From assembly GCF_029784165.1 (NCBI RefSeq), contig NC_073694.1:159684995-159748994 (forward strand): a DNA stretch of 64,000 bases, given 5' to 3'. Positions within the stretch are counted from its first letter, which is position 1. Each line of letters starts with the position of its first letter. Positions 43,212-55,754 of this stretch are shown here, piece after piece. The DNA comes from Wyeomyia smithii (Eukaryota > Arthropoda > Insecta > Diptera > Culicidae). Below the pieces are notes generated by a model that had not been told where the DNA came from, searched no databases, and saw only the letters and a program-made list of their open reading frames with translations. The position numbers and the translations under genes are program-made.

Positions 43212-46200
43212 TACACTCTAAACTACTTCTTCCCCAATTTTCAAAAGAAAGTATTCAAATTTTACTTCTTTTATGTCTAAAATATCAAAAGATGTTGAGG
43301 TAACTCGAATTCGAACGATTACCTAATATGAATAAAAATTTTGGTTTTACTGTATTTCTGCGAAATGAAAATGACTTTACTGTCGCCAAAATGTAGATTG
43401 TAGTAGTCTTCAACCTCAACGTTTTAAAATTTGATTTAAATCGTTAATAATTAGGTTGATATACGCTCTCTGTTCAATGTTTCGTTTACATATTTTCGAT
43501 TTCTCCCATAGTTTTATGTTAACAAGCGTATATTAAATTGATTGAAGTTTCATTGGCCCAACACGGTATGCCCATTTGCTTGGGTAATTGAAAACTATCC
43601 TGTTTCATGGCAGCCAGCAGGCTCGAAAATGTGTTCAAACCTTCTGGTAATTACCTGGTTTAAATTGGTTTTCCATATGTACACGATAACGCAGCATCCA
43701 TCGCTGAGTAGAGGTTGTTAGAAATTAATTGTATGAACGATTTCCGAGTAATGATTCCTGTTTTTTTTTCATTGATACCATTGCATTGAAGTATGTTCAT
43801 GCCAAAGTTCTGGTCATCAGCAACATCGCACATTGCGTTGTGATGTTGTCTAGTTTAGTTCGCATCATTAATAAACCCGGCAACCGGCTGCGAATCCGTC
43901 CATGTTTGGCTACCAGTGCATGTTTACGGTCTGCCACAAATTTGGCCACGAGATGAGCAGAAACAGTGCTCCGGCGGCCGCTCCTCGTCTGCCAATTCCG
44001 CACTGCTGTGGGCTTCCGTTGGGTCAGCGCACAGGAGGTATCAATATATCTCGATAGCAATTAGAGATAGACTAAGCTCCTCATGCCGAGAATTTCAGCC
44101 GGTTCTGTTTTCTATTTGTTGACCAGTTATTTTGCCATCAATGTCTGCCGTTGCCAAGCGTTGGAAGTTTCCTCTTGATGTGCGGCATGTACTTGTATGT
44201 ATTCATTTATTCATAGAGCAGCTTGGTGCCAATATGCTTGCAGCTCCGACCCTTATGCAAGCGACTTTGGCTCACACACAGAATTTTGCCTCGGCTCTCG
44301 CATCGATCCGATACTGATTGCGGCCCGTATGCTGTGCACACTGTGGGACACTCACTCTATGTCTCTCTGTTGGTGAACTTAAATAGAATCCATGGATTAT
44401 GTAAATGTTTTGAATTGAATATTTGGAAAGTTCCAGTCCGTCTGGAGATTGGCCAAACTACTGCCCAAGTTTTATTGCGCTCTACATTTGTGATCGACAC
44501 CAGAGTGTCTGGTCCTAAAGCACATCGTCAAGAAAGATCATTATCATTATTGTTTTCTATACAAAACACACTCCAATTCCTATTACGAGCTGGAAAATTG
44601 ACTAGCATGAATTTAGCATCGCCTATTAAAGCTTTGAATTAAACAATTCAATCTTTTTGTTGTTTTATTCAATAGACAGATAGAACGGCAGAGCCTTTAA
44701 GTCATTTTAACCCAAACCTGCTGGGATAACGAAATCTGTTCAACGTTCTTATCAAAACAGCTCGAGGTTAAACTGCTATCCAACCTTCCAAATTGAAACC
44801 CACGCTAGCAAAAATAGACATTCTGCATACCCTGACACAGGCCAGATAAAAAAAGACAAATTTAAAAGTAAAACCTCTCCGTCCTTTCTTGGGCCTCCAC
44901 TAAGGAAAGAACTGAAAAGAAACATAACTTTCTCGCCCAAACAGAGGCCAACCAAACTCACATTCAAACATCCGGACCGGCAGGAGCACAGTGGCTAAAA
45001 TGTCAAGAAAAGCTACTGGCTAAGATTTCAGCCGCACATTTGCGTATATGGATTCGAATCCACTCGAGATAGTCCTAGCCTGGAAAGTTCTAGGATCCTC
45101 CAACTCCGGTCGGCAAAGTTTCGAACAAAACGTTGAACGGATTAGCTTAAACGAGCTTCCCCTTTGGCTCCGTAAGCGTACCCACATGTGTCCTTCGGTT
45201 GAAAGTTTTTATTCCGAACGCAATCTGGGTGCCAAGGAAAAGGCTACTCTACCCTCTACGCTGTGGAACACCTTGCCGGGCGGCAAGGCAAGGCTCCCCT
45301 GCCCCGAGAGGAAGTTTATTCGAGGAATAAATTTCGTAGTTCATGTTTTCCTATAAACATGGTAGGACAGATTGAAATATAATTCCGTCTAGTTGAACGG
45401 CAGAGTTTTCTGCCGTTGCATTTAGTGTGGCACAGCGTTCACATGTGTGTGGGTGTGGACCGGACAGCTTATCACTGAGCATACCAGACCGGCGGACACT
45501 GCGGTAGCTCGGACCATCTCCCTGGAAATTGCTATATTCTGGGTTCGCGGAAAAATAATTAGTGTACAGCTGACTGGGGGCACTGGTTACGATGAGGTAT
45601 GCAGTGTTGTACGTGATATGGTTTTCGATGACAACTGGCAGACTGATTCACTGGTGGCTTAAATTGCAATTAGAAATCAAGTGATGTAAGAATGTTTTTT
45701 GCCTGTTAGTAAACTGTTTTAACTTTCACTAGCTTTGATACCCGTAATTGAAACTAATACTCATAATCAAGCAAAACTAAGCAGGCTGACGCCTAGGTTG
45801 AGTTAGAACTTTGCTCTACAATGTTTTTTTTTAAGATTCTTCATTGAGGTGGTTTTCGCCACAGAACGCCATCAAAAATAGTTAAATTTATAAGAGCTAT
45901 GAAATTAGTCAAAAATGTCAGGAATTGTAGAAAATAAAAAAATGAAAGAGATATAAAAAATGACATCATGTATAAAATGTCAACATTGTCAAAAAAGTTG
46001 AAAATATTGGAATAAAAAAAGTGTCAAAAATTTCAAAATACCAGGAATGTTGAAAGTTCAATAAATAGAGACGAAGAGTTTGTTTATAGGAGTTCTGGGT
46101 AGAGTACCACTTCTTCTTCAAAATAAAACAGCGTTGGGGGAACTGAGTCTTGCTAGATGAAAATATTCTGTCAATTTTTTACTGCTTCAATTGAGAATAT

Positions 46201-49200
46201 GTAGTCGTCCTCAAAAGGATGGTTGGGTTCACTTTCTACCAAGCTAGGAATAATCCTAATTATGCCTTGTTTCCCGTTTTCTTCGAGCGCAGAAAAGTTT
46301 GGATGATAGAACATCTTTAGAAAAGTTTTTTAGATGTAATTATGCTCGAATTTAAGAAATCCTGTTAACGAATTATGTTTAAACAGTTTTTTTTTATTTT
46401 GTAGCTAGAAATGCTTGGAACAGGTAACATTCTTTTGCTGCCTCAAATTATTTCCATTTTGAGAATACTCATCTCATGAAGCTTTCCTCAAATTCGGTCA
46501 AATCTCTTCCCGTAACCTGTTTGACCCTCGTAACAACATAGAACATCGATTTTTATCTTATTTATAGCAATGATAGACGCAATTTCCATTTAAAACTATT
46601 ACACAATCTAGCAGTAGCAATTAACACCTCATTTTAGGCATCTCTATTTAACTTTAAGTAACCTTCAGTGTGAAGCAAATAATCACAAGGCACCAATTGT
46701 TATAGACTTGTCTACACCCAGTCCGGAAACGCTTTTACCCTCGACCACTGTTTGTAATATCCGCTTTTGTCCCTTCCGTTTACCAAACAATTTAATGAAC
46801 AGTTGTTTCAGTCTCTCAGCCTGCCGTACGGTGGGGGTGGTATTACAAAGGCTTACGGCAGGATTAGAGCCACTGCTGATCGGTCGTGTTTGTGTTTCTT
46901 GTGAGTGTGTGTGTGTTTCTTTAGGCGATATAAATGATGCTCGCAAAGCCATCATCAGATGCTACGTTTCAGATACATTAAATTTTGACAATCCCACTGC
47001 TAACAAATCGTGTTTTCACGAAACGATTACAACGGTGTCTTATAGAGCTTAACACAGCCGTCTCAAACCTCGACCGGAGGGGATTCTAAAGCAGCAATAA
47101 ATCTGCAAAAATTCACTGTTACTTGTGACGTGTAACCAAAGCTGACTGCACGGCACAAAACATCGCTTATTTGCCGTCACCCATTGTCCCATTATAAACG
47201 CCGACAATATGGCGAAGCAATAGACAAAAGTAAACCGAAGTGTGAAACCATTCTCATTTCCAGACAATAGTGGGTGGTAAAGCAAAGGTCATCCTTGCGA
47301 AAACGGGAGTCCTACCGGGGGAATCCTGGAACCCGTCAAGCGTAAATAGTGGTGAAATAATTTATTGCCAGTCCTGCCTGTCTCTGTTTTCCGGGGGGAT
47401 ACTTTTGAGCCGGCTCTTATAGCGTGGGCTTTTCTACCTTCACTCGTTAATGGTTACCCCTTTATGGGTGCTTTCCAACCGACGCCTCAGTTCCACATGG
47501 GTTGAGGAAGATCGATACAATTTCGATTTACTAATGATGGCGTGAATAAAAAACTTTTCTCCTGCAGAACTTTTCAGGCCCTTCGAGGTTACGTTCGGTT
47601 TTCCGCAGTTTAGGCAAACCCGAAGAACGATTATATTAAGCTTTTTACGAAATTGCTTGCTTTATATGGTAGAAGATGGGGTATCTGCTGGAATCTATGC
47701 CTCGCCGAACCAATTACTGTTAGTGTGCTTCAGAAGCTGGTGGAAAATCCACTATACGGTGATACATTGAACATTTTCAACTGATTTGCATAAGCCGAAC
47801 TGAATGGGAGGAAGCTAAATGCAACTCATTCTTTAAGTAACTCAAGTACTGCAGAACACCCTCGGACCATTAGTTACTGCTTGTTTTTCGATTTCGATTC
47901 AATCCGGTCTCGATTGAATATTCAGAGGAAGTTCTCACTGCTAGTAGGATATTTTTTGTGCCTCCACAAAGCCCATCCATTAGTGTTTATAGCTTTCTTC
48001 CTGTGCAACTGAAGACCAGAGTCATTTCGGGTAAACTGTTTTCCTTTCTCTCTCTTTCTATCGCTGTCTTCTATTCACCCACATTTTCCTCGGAAGTGTG
48101 TTACGTCTGCCCAGTATTTGTACAACATTTTTGGCAAGCCTCACCGGTAGCGGAGTTTATCGCTGTTTTCCGTGTTCAAGCTTTTGGCCGTGTAGCGCAC
48201 AGTTGGATGCGGTTGGTGCTGCTGTCTTATGGAGTGACGAGAGAGAAGATGAGCCTAGAAGAGGAAATGGCGCGGTGAAGAAGCATGTGGCTCGAGTAAT
48301 GATTTGACCTCTTGATACAACTTTTCCTCTACTAAATTGAAAAGCAGCATTTCAGGGTATCGATTTTTTTCCATCTCGTACCTTGTTCTGTTTTGAAAAG
48401 AGCAAAGAATGCCTCAGTGTGGAAGGTTTTTTTCCTGCTCATTTCCTGTTCGTAAAATTATGAGTATTATGTAAATAAGGGGGCGCATCGATCGCTAGAA
48501 ATTTTGCCCTGCGGCTGCGGGGGCCATGTCGCGCATCACCGACCGTACTTGATTGAGTTTCTAGTTTCAGACTTTTGCTACTTGTGAAAATAATTCCAAG
48601 TTTCATCTTCCCAAGCCACTACCTTGTTGTTACGTAATCAAATTTTGAGGCAGTAAGAGATTATTTGTGGGGATGTAATTCGTGGGGTTCGTCGCTTGGT
48701 GTGTATCATCGCACCAGCGGTACGGGGAAACTGTTATACAAACCCTTCTTGAAACTTATTCATTGAATTTTTGTTTTTCATATACCTATAAGTAACAATT
48801 TAATTTTGAAAAGAATAAATACATTTCTTTGAAAAGTTTAAACTTTGAAGCGCTAGTAACTACTTTCAGAGAAAATGCTTGTCGGGCCGAGATATCAAAC
48901 TGAAGTTCTCAATTGCCATTCAATTCAGTTACAAGTATGTATCTTCTTTACCATGAGGTAGCAGGTATGTGTTGACTTCTCTAACCTTCTCTAACCACTG
49001 CAAATGTAAGCTCGAGAATTTAGCATCACATGAACTGTACTTTCTCACTTGCCAAAGTGCGAAACAAAACCAGGGATGTCACTTACAGATATATCTCTAA
49101 AACTGTTCATGTGTAATTCGAAAACAAATTTCCACGCGGGAAATAAACGAGCTATTGCATAAAAAGTGTCCCAATTTAGATGTTTATTTTTTAATTTGGC

Positions 49201-49604
49201 CTTTTTGATTAGGTTAAAACTTTGCACGGAAACTCTTATGCTAAAGATGCCATTTTGTGCTATTATAATTTTTTTTTTAACCACAACTAGTTTTTGAAAA
49301 CGGTTTATGTGAAAATGATACATCTTTAAGATGTAGAAAATGATTTCGTCTCTCTTATATATTGTTATAAGCTGAGTTTTCAAAAATAAAATTAAAAATA
49401 ACAAATTATATATCTTGAAAAACTCGTTCTTTATGAATCTGTATTTTCTAAAAGAAACTTTAATAAGCTATACAAACACTGATAGCATACAGAAATGAGA
49501 AACATAAAAATAAAAATGTTTAAAAAAATAAGATGAAACTAGAACGCAAAGTTGTGCACAGAAAAGTGAAAAAAATCATTAGAAAAATTATCATAAATTA
49601 AATA
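43212..49604. other. No recognisable gene
   Basis: The longest quiet stretch of the window. Composition is closer to unique DNA (GC patches at 44000, 45000, 47000 and 48000) and I saw no internal inverted-repeat elements. Open frames up to 139 codons (44223-44642, plus strand) match nothing I recognise. It may be intergenic, or an intron of a gene whose exons lie elsewhere. Confidence 0.5.
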
Positions 49605-50770
49605 CAGGTTTTCCTTGTTATAACGTATCTATTTTTTTTAACTCTTTACGTTACATCGAGTTTACATTATATCGAATTTTTATACTAAATACAACAGAAA
49701 CGTAACTTTTATTTTTCTTCTGAACATGATTCATAATTTTATAGTACCGTGCATTTCATTATTTATTATTCTTGCAGAAATTATACCGTAAAGTGACATA
49801 AACAACGAACATATTTAAAAAATGTATAACACGTTTCATCTACAGTTATATGGGGTTCCCAAGTAACACACAAAACACGTTAAAAAATAAGTAACAATAA
49901 AAGTAGTCATATAAGTGTACTACGAGTGTATTTCGAAAACAAGCTCTTTTTTGCTGGTTTTGGAGATGTTTTGAATGACATGAGCTCAACAATAACAATA
50001 TCCTCACTACGTCTTTTCGTAAGACATTACATCATCTAATAACAACACTACGTACCTGTAAAGGACTTTTCCTTAGGACTATGGTCGTAGTATTCAGCAA
50101 CCAACGTAAAATTCTTTGATCCAATTAATATTTGAATTATTTGAACGATTTCTATATTTATTCGAAGCGGGTCAAAATGCGCCATCAGCTGATAAACAAA
50201 ACGCTTGCAGTGTAACCAATATCACTCCAACTTATGTTATCGTATATCTTACAACGTTTTCTAGTTGTTTAATTCAAACGAAAACTTATGTTATCGTATA
50301 TCTAGCAACTTTTTCTAGTTTGTAATATTCAAACGAAAAAAGTAACTCTTTTCTAAAGGTTGAATATTATTTTTTATCATCAATTTATAATCCATTGAAA
50401 CTGCCATTGATAAAAACAATTGTCAAACTAGTTGCACTGCGCATAACAACACATTTGCGCATGCGCTTTACTACAGTTGTCATAGCAACAGATTTGTGCA
50501 TTGCCGTCAGTTAGTACTTGAGATGTATTTTGCCACTTCATTCTATCAAGTTGGCTTTTGAGCAGTGTTGTAATAATTCATATAGTATCGGTACTTGTTC
50601 TATAGCAGCCTAAAATTTTTGCGCTTTTCTGGTGATAGAGATGTCATGAAATAGGTAACGTCAACTATTCTATAACAACGCGTTTTACTTGGGTAAAATG
50701 TTACGTTATATCGATTTACATTATAAAGAGGATTCGTTGCAAGGCAGGTTGCGTTATAACGATGAATACC
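49605..50770. mobile_element. Possible inverted-repeat element with GTTATAACG ends
   Basis: The left edge AGGTTTTCCTTGTTATAACG pairs with the inverse of the right edge, AGGTATTCATCGTTATAACG (about 19 of 24 bases over a slightly longer span). A further block, TTTACATTATATCGA against TTTACATTATAAAGA, appears near both ends in the same orientation. Non-coding. Ends and target duplication are not established. Confidence 0.35.
50229..50336. repeat. Two-copy tandem repeat, about 54-bp unit
   Basis: ACTTATGTTATCGTATATCT, CAAC, TTTTCTAGTT and ATTCAAACGAAA occur twice in succession (about 50230-50282 and 50283-50336) with small changes. A local duplication. Confidence 0.75.
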
Positions 50771-50781
50771 TTTTGCTCAAA

Positions 50782-51155
50782 TAGGGTGACAAGTTTCATC
50801 ACCGAAGTTCAAAAACTAACCCTGCATATTTTGTTTATTGTCTCAAAAAATGACCTGTGAAAAATTTCAGCTCGATCGGACAAAATTTAGGGGTGCCTCA
50901 AAGTACTTAAAGTTGTGATTTTTCGACCCTCGAAAATCTACCAAGGGAGGAGTAGATGAATTTGAAAAATCGAAAATTGTTTTTTTGATGCCCAATTACT
51001 TAAAAAATACATCAAACTTCAGGATCTGGTGTTTTTTGATGTTCGCACAAAGGAGAAGATCTGGTGTTATCTCAAAAACAAAAAACAAACAAACAAATCG
51101 TTTTTTCTGGGACTTGTTTTTGGTACATTTGAGTGGTATGAATGAACCGCCCTAA
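50782..51155. mobile_element. TAGGGTG MITE-like element
   Basis: Begins TAGGGTGACAAGTTTCATC and ends with GAATGAACCGCCCTAA, whose inverse starts TTAGGGCGGTTCATTC. The body contains GAAAAATTTCAGCTCGATCGG, shared with 30933-31090. No protein. Confidence 0.5.
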
Positions 51156-51295
51156 TGAAAATCAATTTCGAGATGCCTAATAAGCATTAAAATCAGCCTT
51201 TTTAATAATCAATAATTTGCAGATTTCATTAAAAAATAAATATTTTAAGAAATGAGCTTTTTCAAATAAAAATTTTTAATAATATTTTATACCTA

Positions 51296-52592
51296 CAGGG
51301 TGACAAAAAAGTCCGGTCACACAGGAAAATCTCAATATTTCAAAGAATAAGAATAAAATCTGAATCTGGCTTTCATAGCTTTATTCAGTAACTCATAAAG
51401 ATACTTCACAGACGATATCTCGGAATTACACCACCTTTGTCTGATCGAACCAGCTTCAGACGTCTCGGAAAGTCATCGCAAGCGGCGCGCACGTGCCCCA
51501 TCGGCATCTCGTCCCAGATTTTCGTGCTAACTCGCTTGAATTGCTCCAAATTTGTTATTTTATAGTCGTTCAGCTTCGACATCATGTATCCCCACACGAA
51601 ATAATCCAGTGGATTCAGATCCGGAGACAACGGAGGCCATTCATTCTTCGAAATGAAATCGAAATGAAAGTTTTCCTCACACCACACCTGAACAAACTTT
51701 GCGGTGTGGGATGGGGCGCCATCTTGCTGGAAGCAGTTGTAATCGTCTTAAAACAATAGTTTAGCTTGAGCCAGAACATTTTTGTTCAAAACCGTGTTCA
51801 GGTAGTACGGTGCGTTGATTTTGACCCCTTTATCGATAAAAATAAGAGGCAGTTTACCTCTCTTGCAAATGACTCCCCAAACCATCACTGACGTCTAATT
51901 TTGGTACCGGGAAACGTTCAGCTTGTCCGCAGGAGCTTGCTGGAGGCTCACACTTCAAACTCGATCATTTTGGCGATTGACTGTTTGCTCCAAAACGAAC
52001 AGCTTCTCGTCCGAAAAAATAATCTCGTCATCTGCGCGCCAGCCGAGCAACTCCCGCGACCGTTGGTCCTTGTCCTTTGTAGCTTTGGTAACCCTATGAA
52101 CCACCTGTTTTTTGTACGGTGTAAGTTTTTAATCCTTGCGCAGAAGCAGGCGGATTGATTCTCGGTTCATTTTAAGGTTCCTGGCCAGCTTCCGTGCAGA
52201 TTGGGCGGGATTCCGGCGAATCCGGTCTCGTATAATCGTTTTCAGCCTTGGAGTTCTCACAGACTTTGGTCGTCCAGATCGTGCCTTGTCCTCGGTGCCT
52301 CCGGTCTCTAGGTACCGATTTATGGTTTGGTACACGAATTTCCGATTGATTCCGAGCGGTTTTAGGTGTTTGAATATGTGTCCGGGTTTGTACCCTTTCA
52401 CATATTCAGCGATAACAGTTGCTCTTTACTCTGCCATGGCTCACAACTCAATGTAAACAAACTGCACAGAAACGAAACTCTGCCACTTTGGGCAGCAAAG
52501 TTAATCCTTTCATTTGACATATAAATGGCACCAGAGAGATGCAACGTGTAGGCGACCCCAAAAAAGTGTGAGCGGACTTTTTTGTCACCGTG
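51296..52592 (-). mobile_element. Full-length mariner-like transposon, 1297 bp
   Basis: The element is bounded by TA on both sides (51294-51295 and 52593-52594), the Tc1/mariner target duplication. The two ends are 27-bp inverted repeats sharing GGTGACAAAAAAGTCCG, with two mismatches. The single gene on the minus strand fills most of the interior and keeps one frame throughout. The element is structurally complete but its gene carries several stop codons. Confidence 0.93.
51406..52437 (-). pseudogene. Mariner-like transposase, 344 codons, five in-frame stops
   Basis: The gene starts at ATG 52435-52437 and ends at 51406, with no frameshift over 344 codons. The N-terminal part has a helix-turn-helix region (GHIFKHLKPLGINRKFVYQT) and GRPKSVRT. 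The catalytic core has FSDEKLF (first Asp), CFQQDGAPSHTAK (second Asp) and SPDLNPLDYFVWGY (third Asp in NPLD). By my count 38 residues lie between the second and third Asp, unlike the 34 of classic mariner. In-frame stops occur at codon 4, after RKD (52129-52131), after NDRV, before TSVMVWG, and before DDYNCFQQD. Each could come from a point mutation. The intact triad with only nonsense changes points to fairly recent death. Confidence 0.9.
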
Positions 52593-54162
52593 TATTTACT
52601 TATGCGAAATTCACGTCGAGGAACACCCGGTTAAGCTTCAACTATTTATTAAAGAGAAGTTCACGGTAAGGTACACCCGGGTAACCTTCAATTTCGACCG
52701 CACGCAATGTATTTCTATCAGTGCCTTAGATTATCGGTATTTATTCACGAGTAGATGAATTGAATTATTCTCAGTGTTAGCACATTTTTTTTCTGGTGCA
52801 ACTCAGTAACCAATGCTCACTGCGACAAAGCATGAATTTCGTTTACCATATTCAATGACAAAACTTTGGAATGAATATCAAAGGCCTTGTAAATGATATT
52901 CAGAGAAGTTTCGGTAATTATCAACCCAAGTAGTGGAAGTTTGTTCAGACACTGTACACCGCACGGTACAATATAAATTGTCGAATGAGGTTGTTTTGAT
53001 TTTCACTGCTCTGAAATGATTTTTATTGTTGACGTTCAAAATAACGACACGAGTGTTAAAGTTTATTCGTGCGGTGTTCATCGGTTGTTTGGTATCATGA
53101 ATATCAATATTCGAATGGGTAGTATGAGTATCAATATAAAGAAGGCTGAAAATCGCTGATTTTGAATATCATGACAGTGAATGTTCTCAGCACTGATTTC
53201 TATAATCATTTTTTTGCAATAATGAGTATTACTAAACGTACCATTCGAGTGTCAAAACCGAAAAGTTGGAGTTGCTAAGCGCACGCCGTGCCTTTGTTTA
53301 CTTTCCTTGCTTCGCTAATTCAGTGTAAAAAATTTTACTAGATGGCTGAATTTGTCTGAAAAAAACGTTGTTATATCGGTTCATAGCATTCTGTGTTGAC
53401 TTAGTGTAGAGTTTTAAAAAGAGCCACGGTAGGTTTCTATTTCATTGTGAATTTTTAGGATTTTAGATTGCCCCTTATTTTTTCACCTTTTGGGGTAAAT
53501 GCAAACGCAGAAAAGGGCAAGTTAAAACGCATATTTGAATTGACATCGAAGAATCCATCCTAGTCCGAAATAACGTGTGAGAAACTATTTCTAAGTATTC
53601 CAAAGAAACGCTCGACAAAGTGAAAACAATAACACTAGCGGAGTCGGTATACCGGTATATCAAAACCAACATTGTTCTGGCGAGTCAACGGGTAAAGCGG
53701 TTTAAAGAGCAACTCTAGAGGTAGACTGACAGTTAAACATTTGAACGTGGAGTCGAAAATAGCATCCAGTATTAAAACAAAGGAAAAGTGGGGTTATGGG
53801 TTGAGTAAAAAGAGATTATCCGTGCGATGAAGCAGTATCTAAAAAAAAATTGTCCGGACACCGTTTCGAAATTAAATTCCAGGAGATGACTTTTTTGAAC
53901 GTTAAATGACGAAATAATTTGTTTCAAAAAGCCGCAGTGTGTTGAAATGGCTGGAAAATGAGCCGCTGATCCTTCTGTGATCTCGCAGTACTTTGAATTG
54001 CTCCGAAGCGCTAATCTTACCATCCTTCCCGAGAGGATGTTTTAACGTTGACAAAACTAACTTTTGTTTGTTTGGTAGTTGGCGAAAAGGGTGGAAATGC
54101 TTAAGGAAATAAGCTTCCTCCTCTCATTATTTTCAAAGATAAAAGTATTTTGGACTGAAGTT
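52593..54162. other. No recognisable gene
   Basis: AT-rich spacer. Two short related phrases, GTTCACGGTAAGGTACACCCGG (52660) and TTCACGTCGAGGAACACCCGG (52610), form a small local repeat. No coding similarity. Confidence 0.5.
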
Positions 54163-54718
54163 TTTGACGTAGAATTACGTCTTACGGCAACATATATAGA
54201 GGTACAAATTCAAAAACTGAGAACATCTTTTGGGTAACAAAATTGTCTATCTAAAAAACTACTTTCGAAACAAATCTGAGATTACAGTTTTTCCTTCTAT
54301 ACTACTTTATGTTTTTGAAAATAATAAAACATTTTTCCAGTATTCTTGATTGCAAATTCATACAATTTCATAAAAACCAGTTTTAACAACTTCTCTCTAA
54401 CTCTTTCTTAAGCGGTTATGGTCTTGCAACTGAATTGTCTACCTGAAAAACTCTGCTGAAAAAAAACTAGATGACTGATTGTTCCAAAATTACTTTTTGT
54501 GTTAAAATGTCCGGACATATTCAGCAATGCTTTTTTACATGAGTACGAAGAGTTGAACTTCGGGTAGACGTTTCTTTGTGAAATAGACGAGTAAAAAAAT
54601 AACAAAACCAATTCGGTTATGAATTGAAATCGTTTGCATACTTTAAGGGGTTGTATACCTTTTTGGTTTTCAAATAATCGTTTTCAAATAATCGAAATTT
54701 TAAATATTGCATTATCTT

Positions 54719-54862
54719 AACCCTCTAGTGCCCAAATTTGTTTTCAGACGGATTTCGAAAGAATCACTTTGAGTTTTTATAAACATTTTTTAAGTAATGA
54801 TTGAAGCTTTTTAGAGGTGTAACTGAAGACCGTCTAAAGGCGGCAATGGGCACTGGAGGGTT
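54719..54862. mobile_element. Nested 144-bp MITE
   Basis: Left end AACCCTCTAGTGCCC and the inverse of the right end, AACCCTCCAGTGCCC, differ at one base of fifteen. GACGG and CCGTC also pair further inside. It sits in the TTAA-flanked element. Confidence 0.7.
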
Positions 54863-55478
54863 GAACAACAACTTCCTGAGAATATTTTCACAAATTTTCA
54901 TAAAGATCTGAGCGATAGGGAGGAAGTTATAGCGATTTTAAGCGCGCCTCGTTACGGCCGCATAAGCTAAACTTGAAACTACATCCGCGTTTATCTCGGA
55001 ATGGTGTTTCTCGAAAAATGACTTTCCGTGTTTACGGTTGCGGACATACAACTGAACCGATTTTTGTTTTATTTGTTTTTAATGTTCGTTATTGAATTTC
55101 CCGGTCGTTAAACGATCGTTTTTTGATACACGAAGTTAGACTTTTCCGAAAAAGATTTTTAATACAATTTTTAGCGTTCAGAACATGTTTTTTTCAGGAA
55201 AAACGTTCGCGTTTGCACTGAAAACAAAATATCTACAAAAATGATCGTTCAGATACCCGGTACACTTCTAAACTGATAAAAAATATGAGTTTTTTGATTT
55301 CTGTTGATCTTCCGGGGCGCTGTCGTAAACACCGCTAACCTCTGCAAAAAAGAAGCGTTCCGAGAAAACGGCCATTACTCCTCAAATAATTGGTCTTTCA
55401 TATGAACAAACGTGTTTTTTTTTGTTGTTGATTAACTGAACTCTTAGAAAATGACTACTTTTATGCTATAATATAAAA

Positions 55479-55552
55479 TACACACACACATACACACACA
55501 TACACACACACAGACACACACACACACACACAGACACACACATACAGAAAAT
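55479..55552. repeat. CA microsatellite
   Basis: A run of (CA)n broken by TACA and GACA units within the TTAA-flanked element. Confidence 0.95.
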
Positions 55553-55754
55553 GCTCAGCTCGTCAAACTAAGTCGATTGATATATGAGATTTGACCCTTT
55601 TGGAGCACTTTTATACCTTTGGTTTTTCCAGTGATTGCTATACCGTTCTAGGAGAAAGGCAAAAAGGTGTTACACTTAAAAAGAATTCCAAACTTTACTC
55701 TTTTTTCTCGAGCAAAAAGGTATATAACCCCTTAACTTCGGCTCACAGAGGTAC

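Larger units (their letters stand above)
54647..55731. mobile_element. 1085-bp element with TTAA target duplication
   Basis: The left end GGGGTTGTATACCTTTTTGG and the inverse of the right end, GGGGTTATATACCTTTTTGC, are matching inverted repeats. TTAA directly flanks both (54643-54646 and 55732-55735). A TTAA duplication is typical of piggyBac-type transposition. The interior has no transposase frame, but does hold a nested MITE and a CA microsatellite. Probably a non-autonomous piggyBac-type element. The superfamily is inferred from the target site only. Confidence 0.75.

Noticed and set aside
44223..44642. 139-codon open frame on the plus strand
   Set aside because: No similarity to a known family and low-information composition. 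Length is within chance for 64 kb read in six frames.
55479..55552. Z-DNA or promoter role for the CA run
   Set aside because: An ordinary microsatellite inside a transposable element. Nothing else nearby suggests a promoter.
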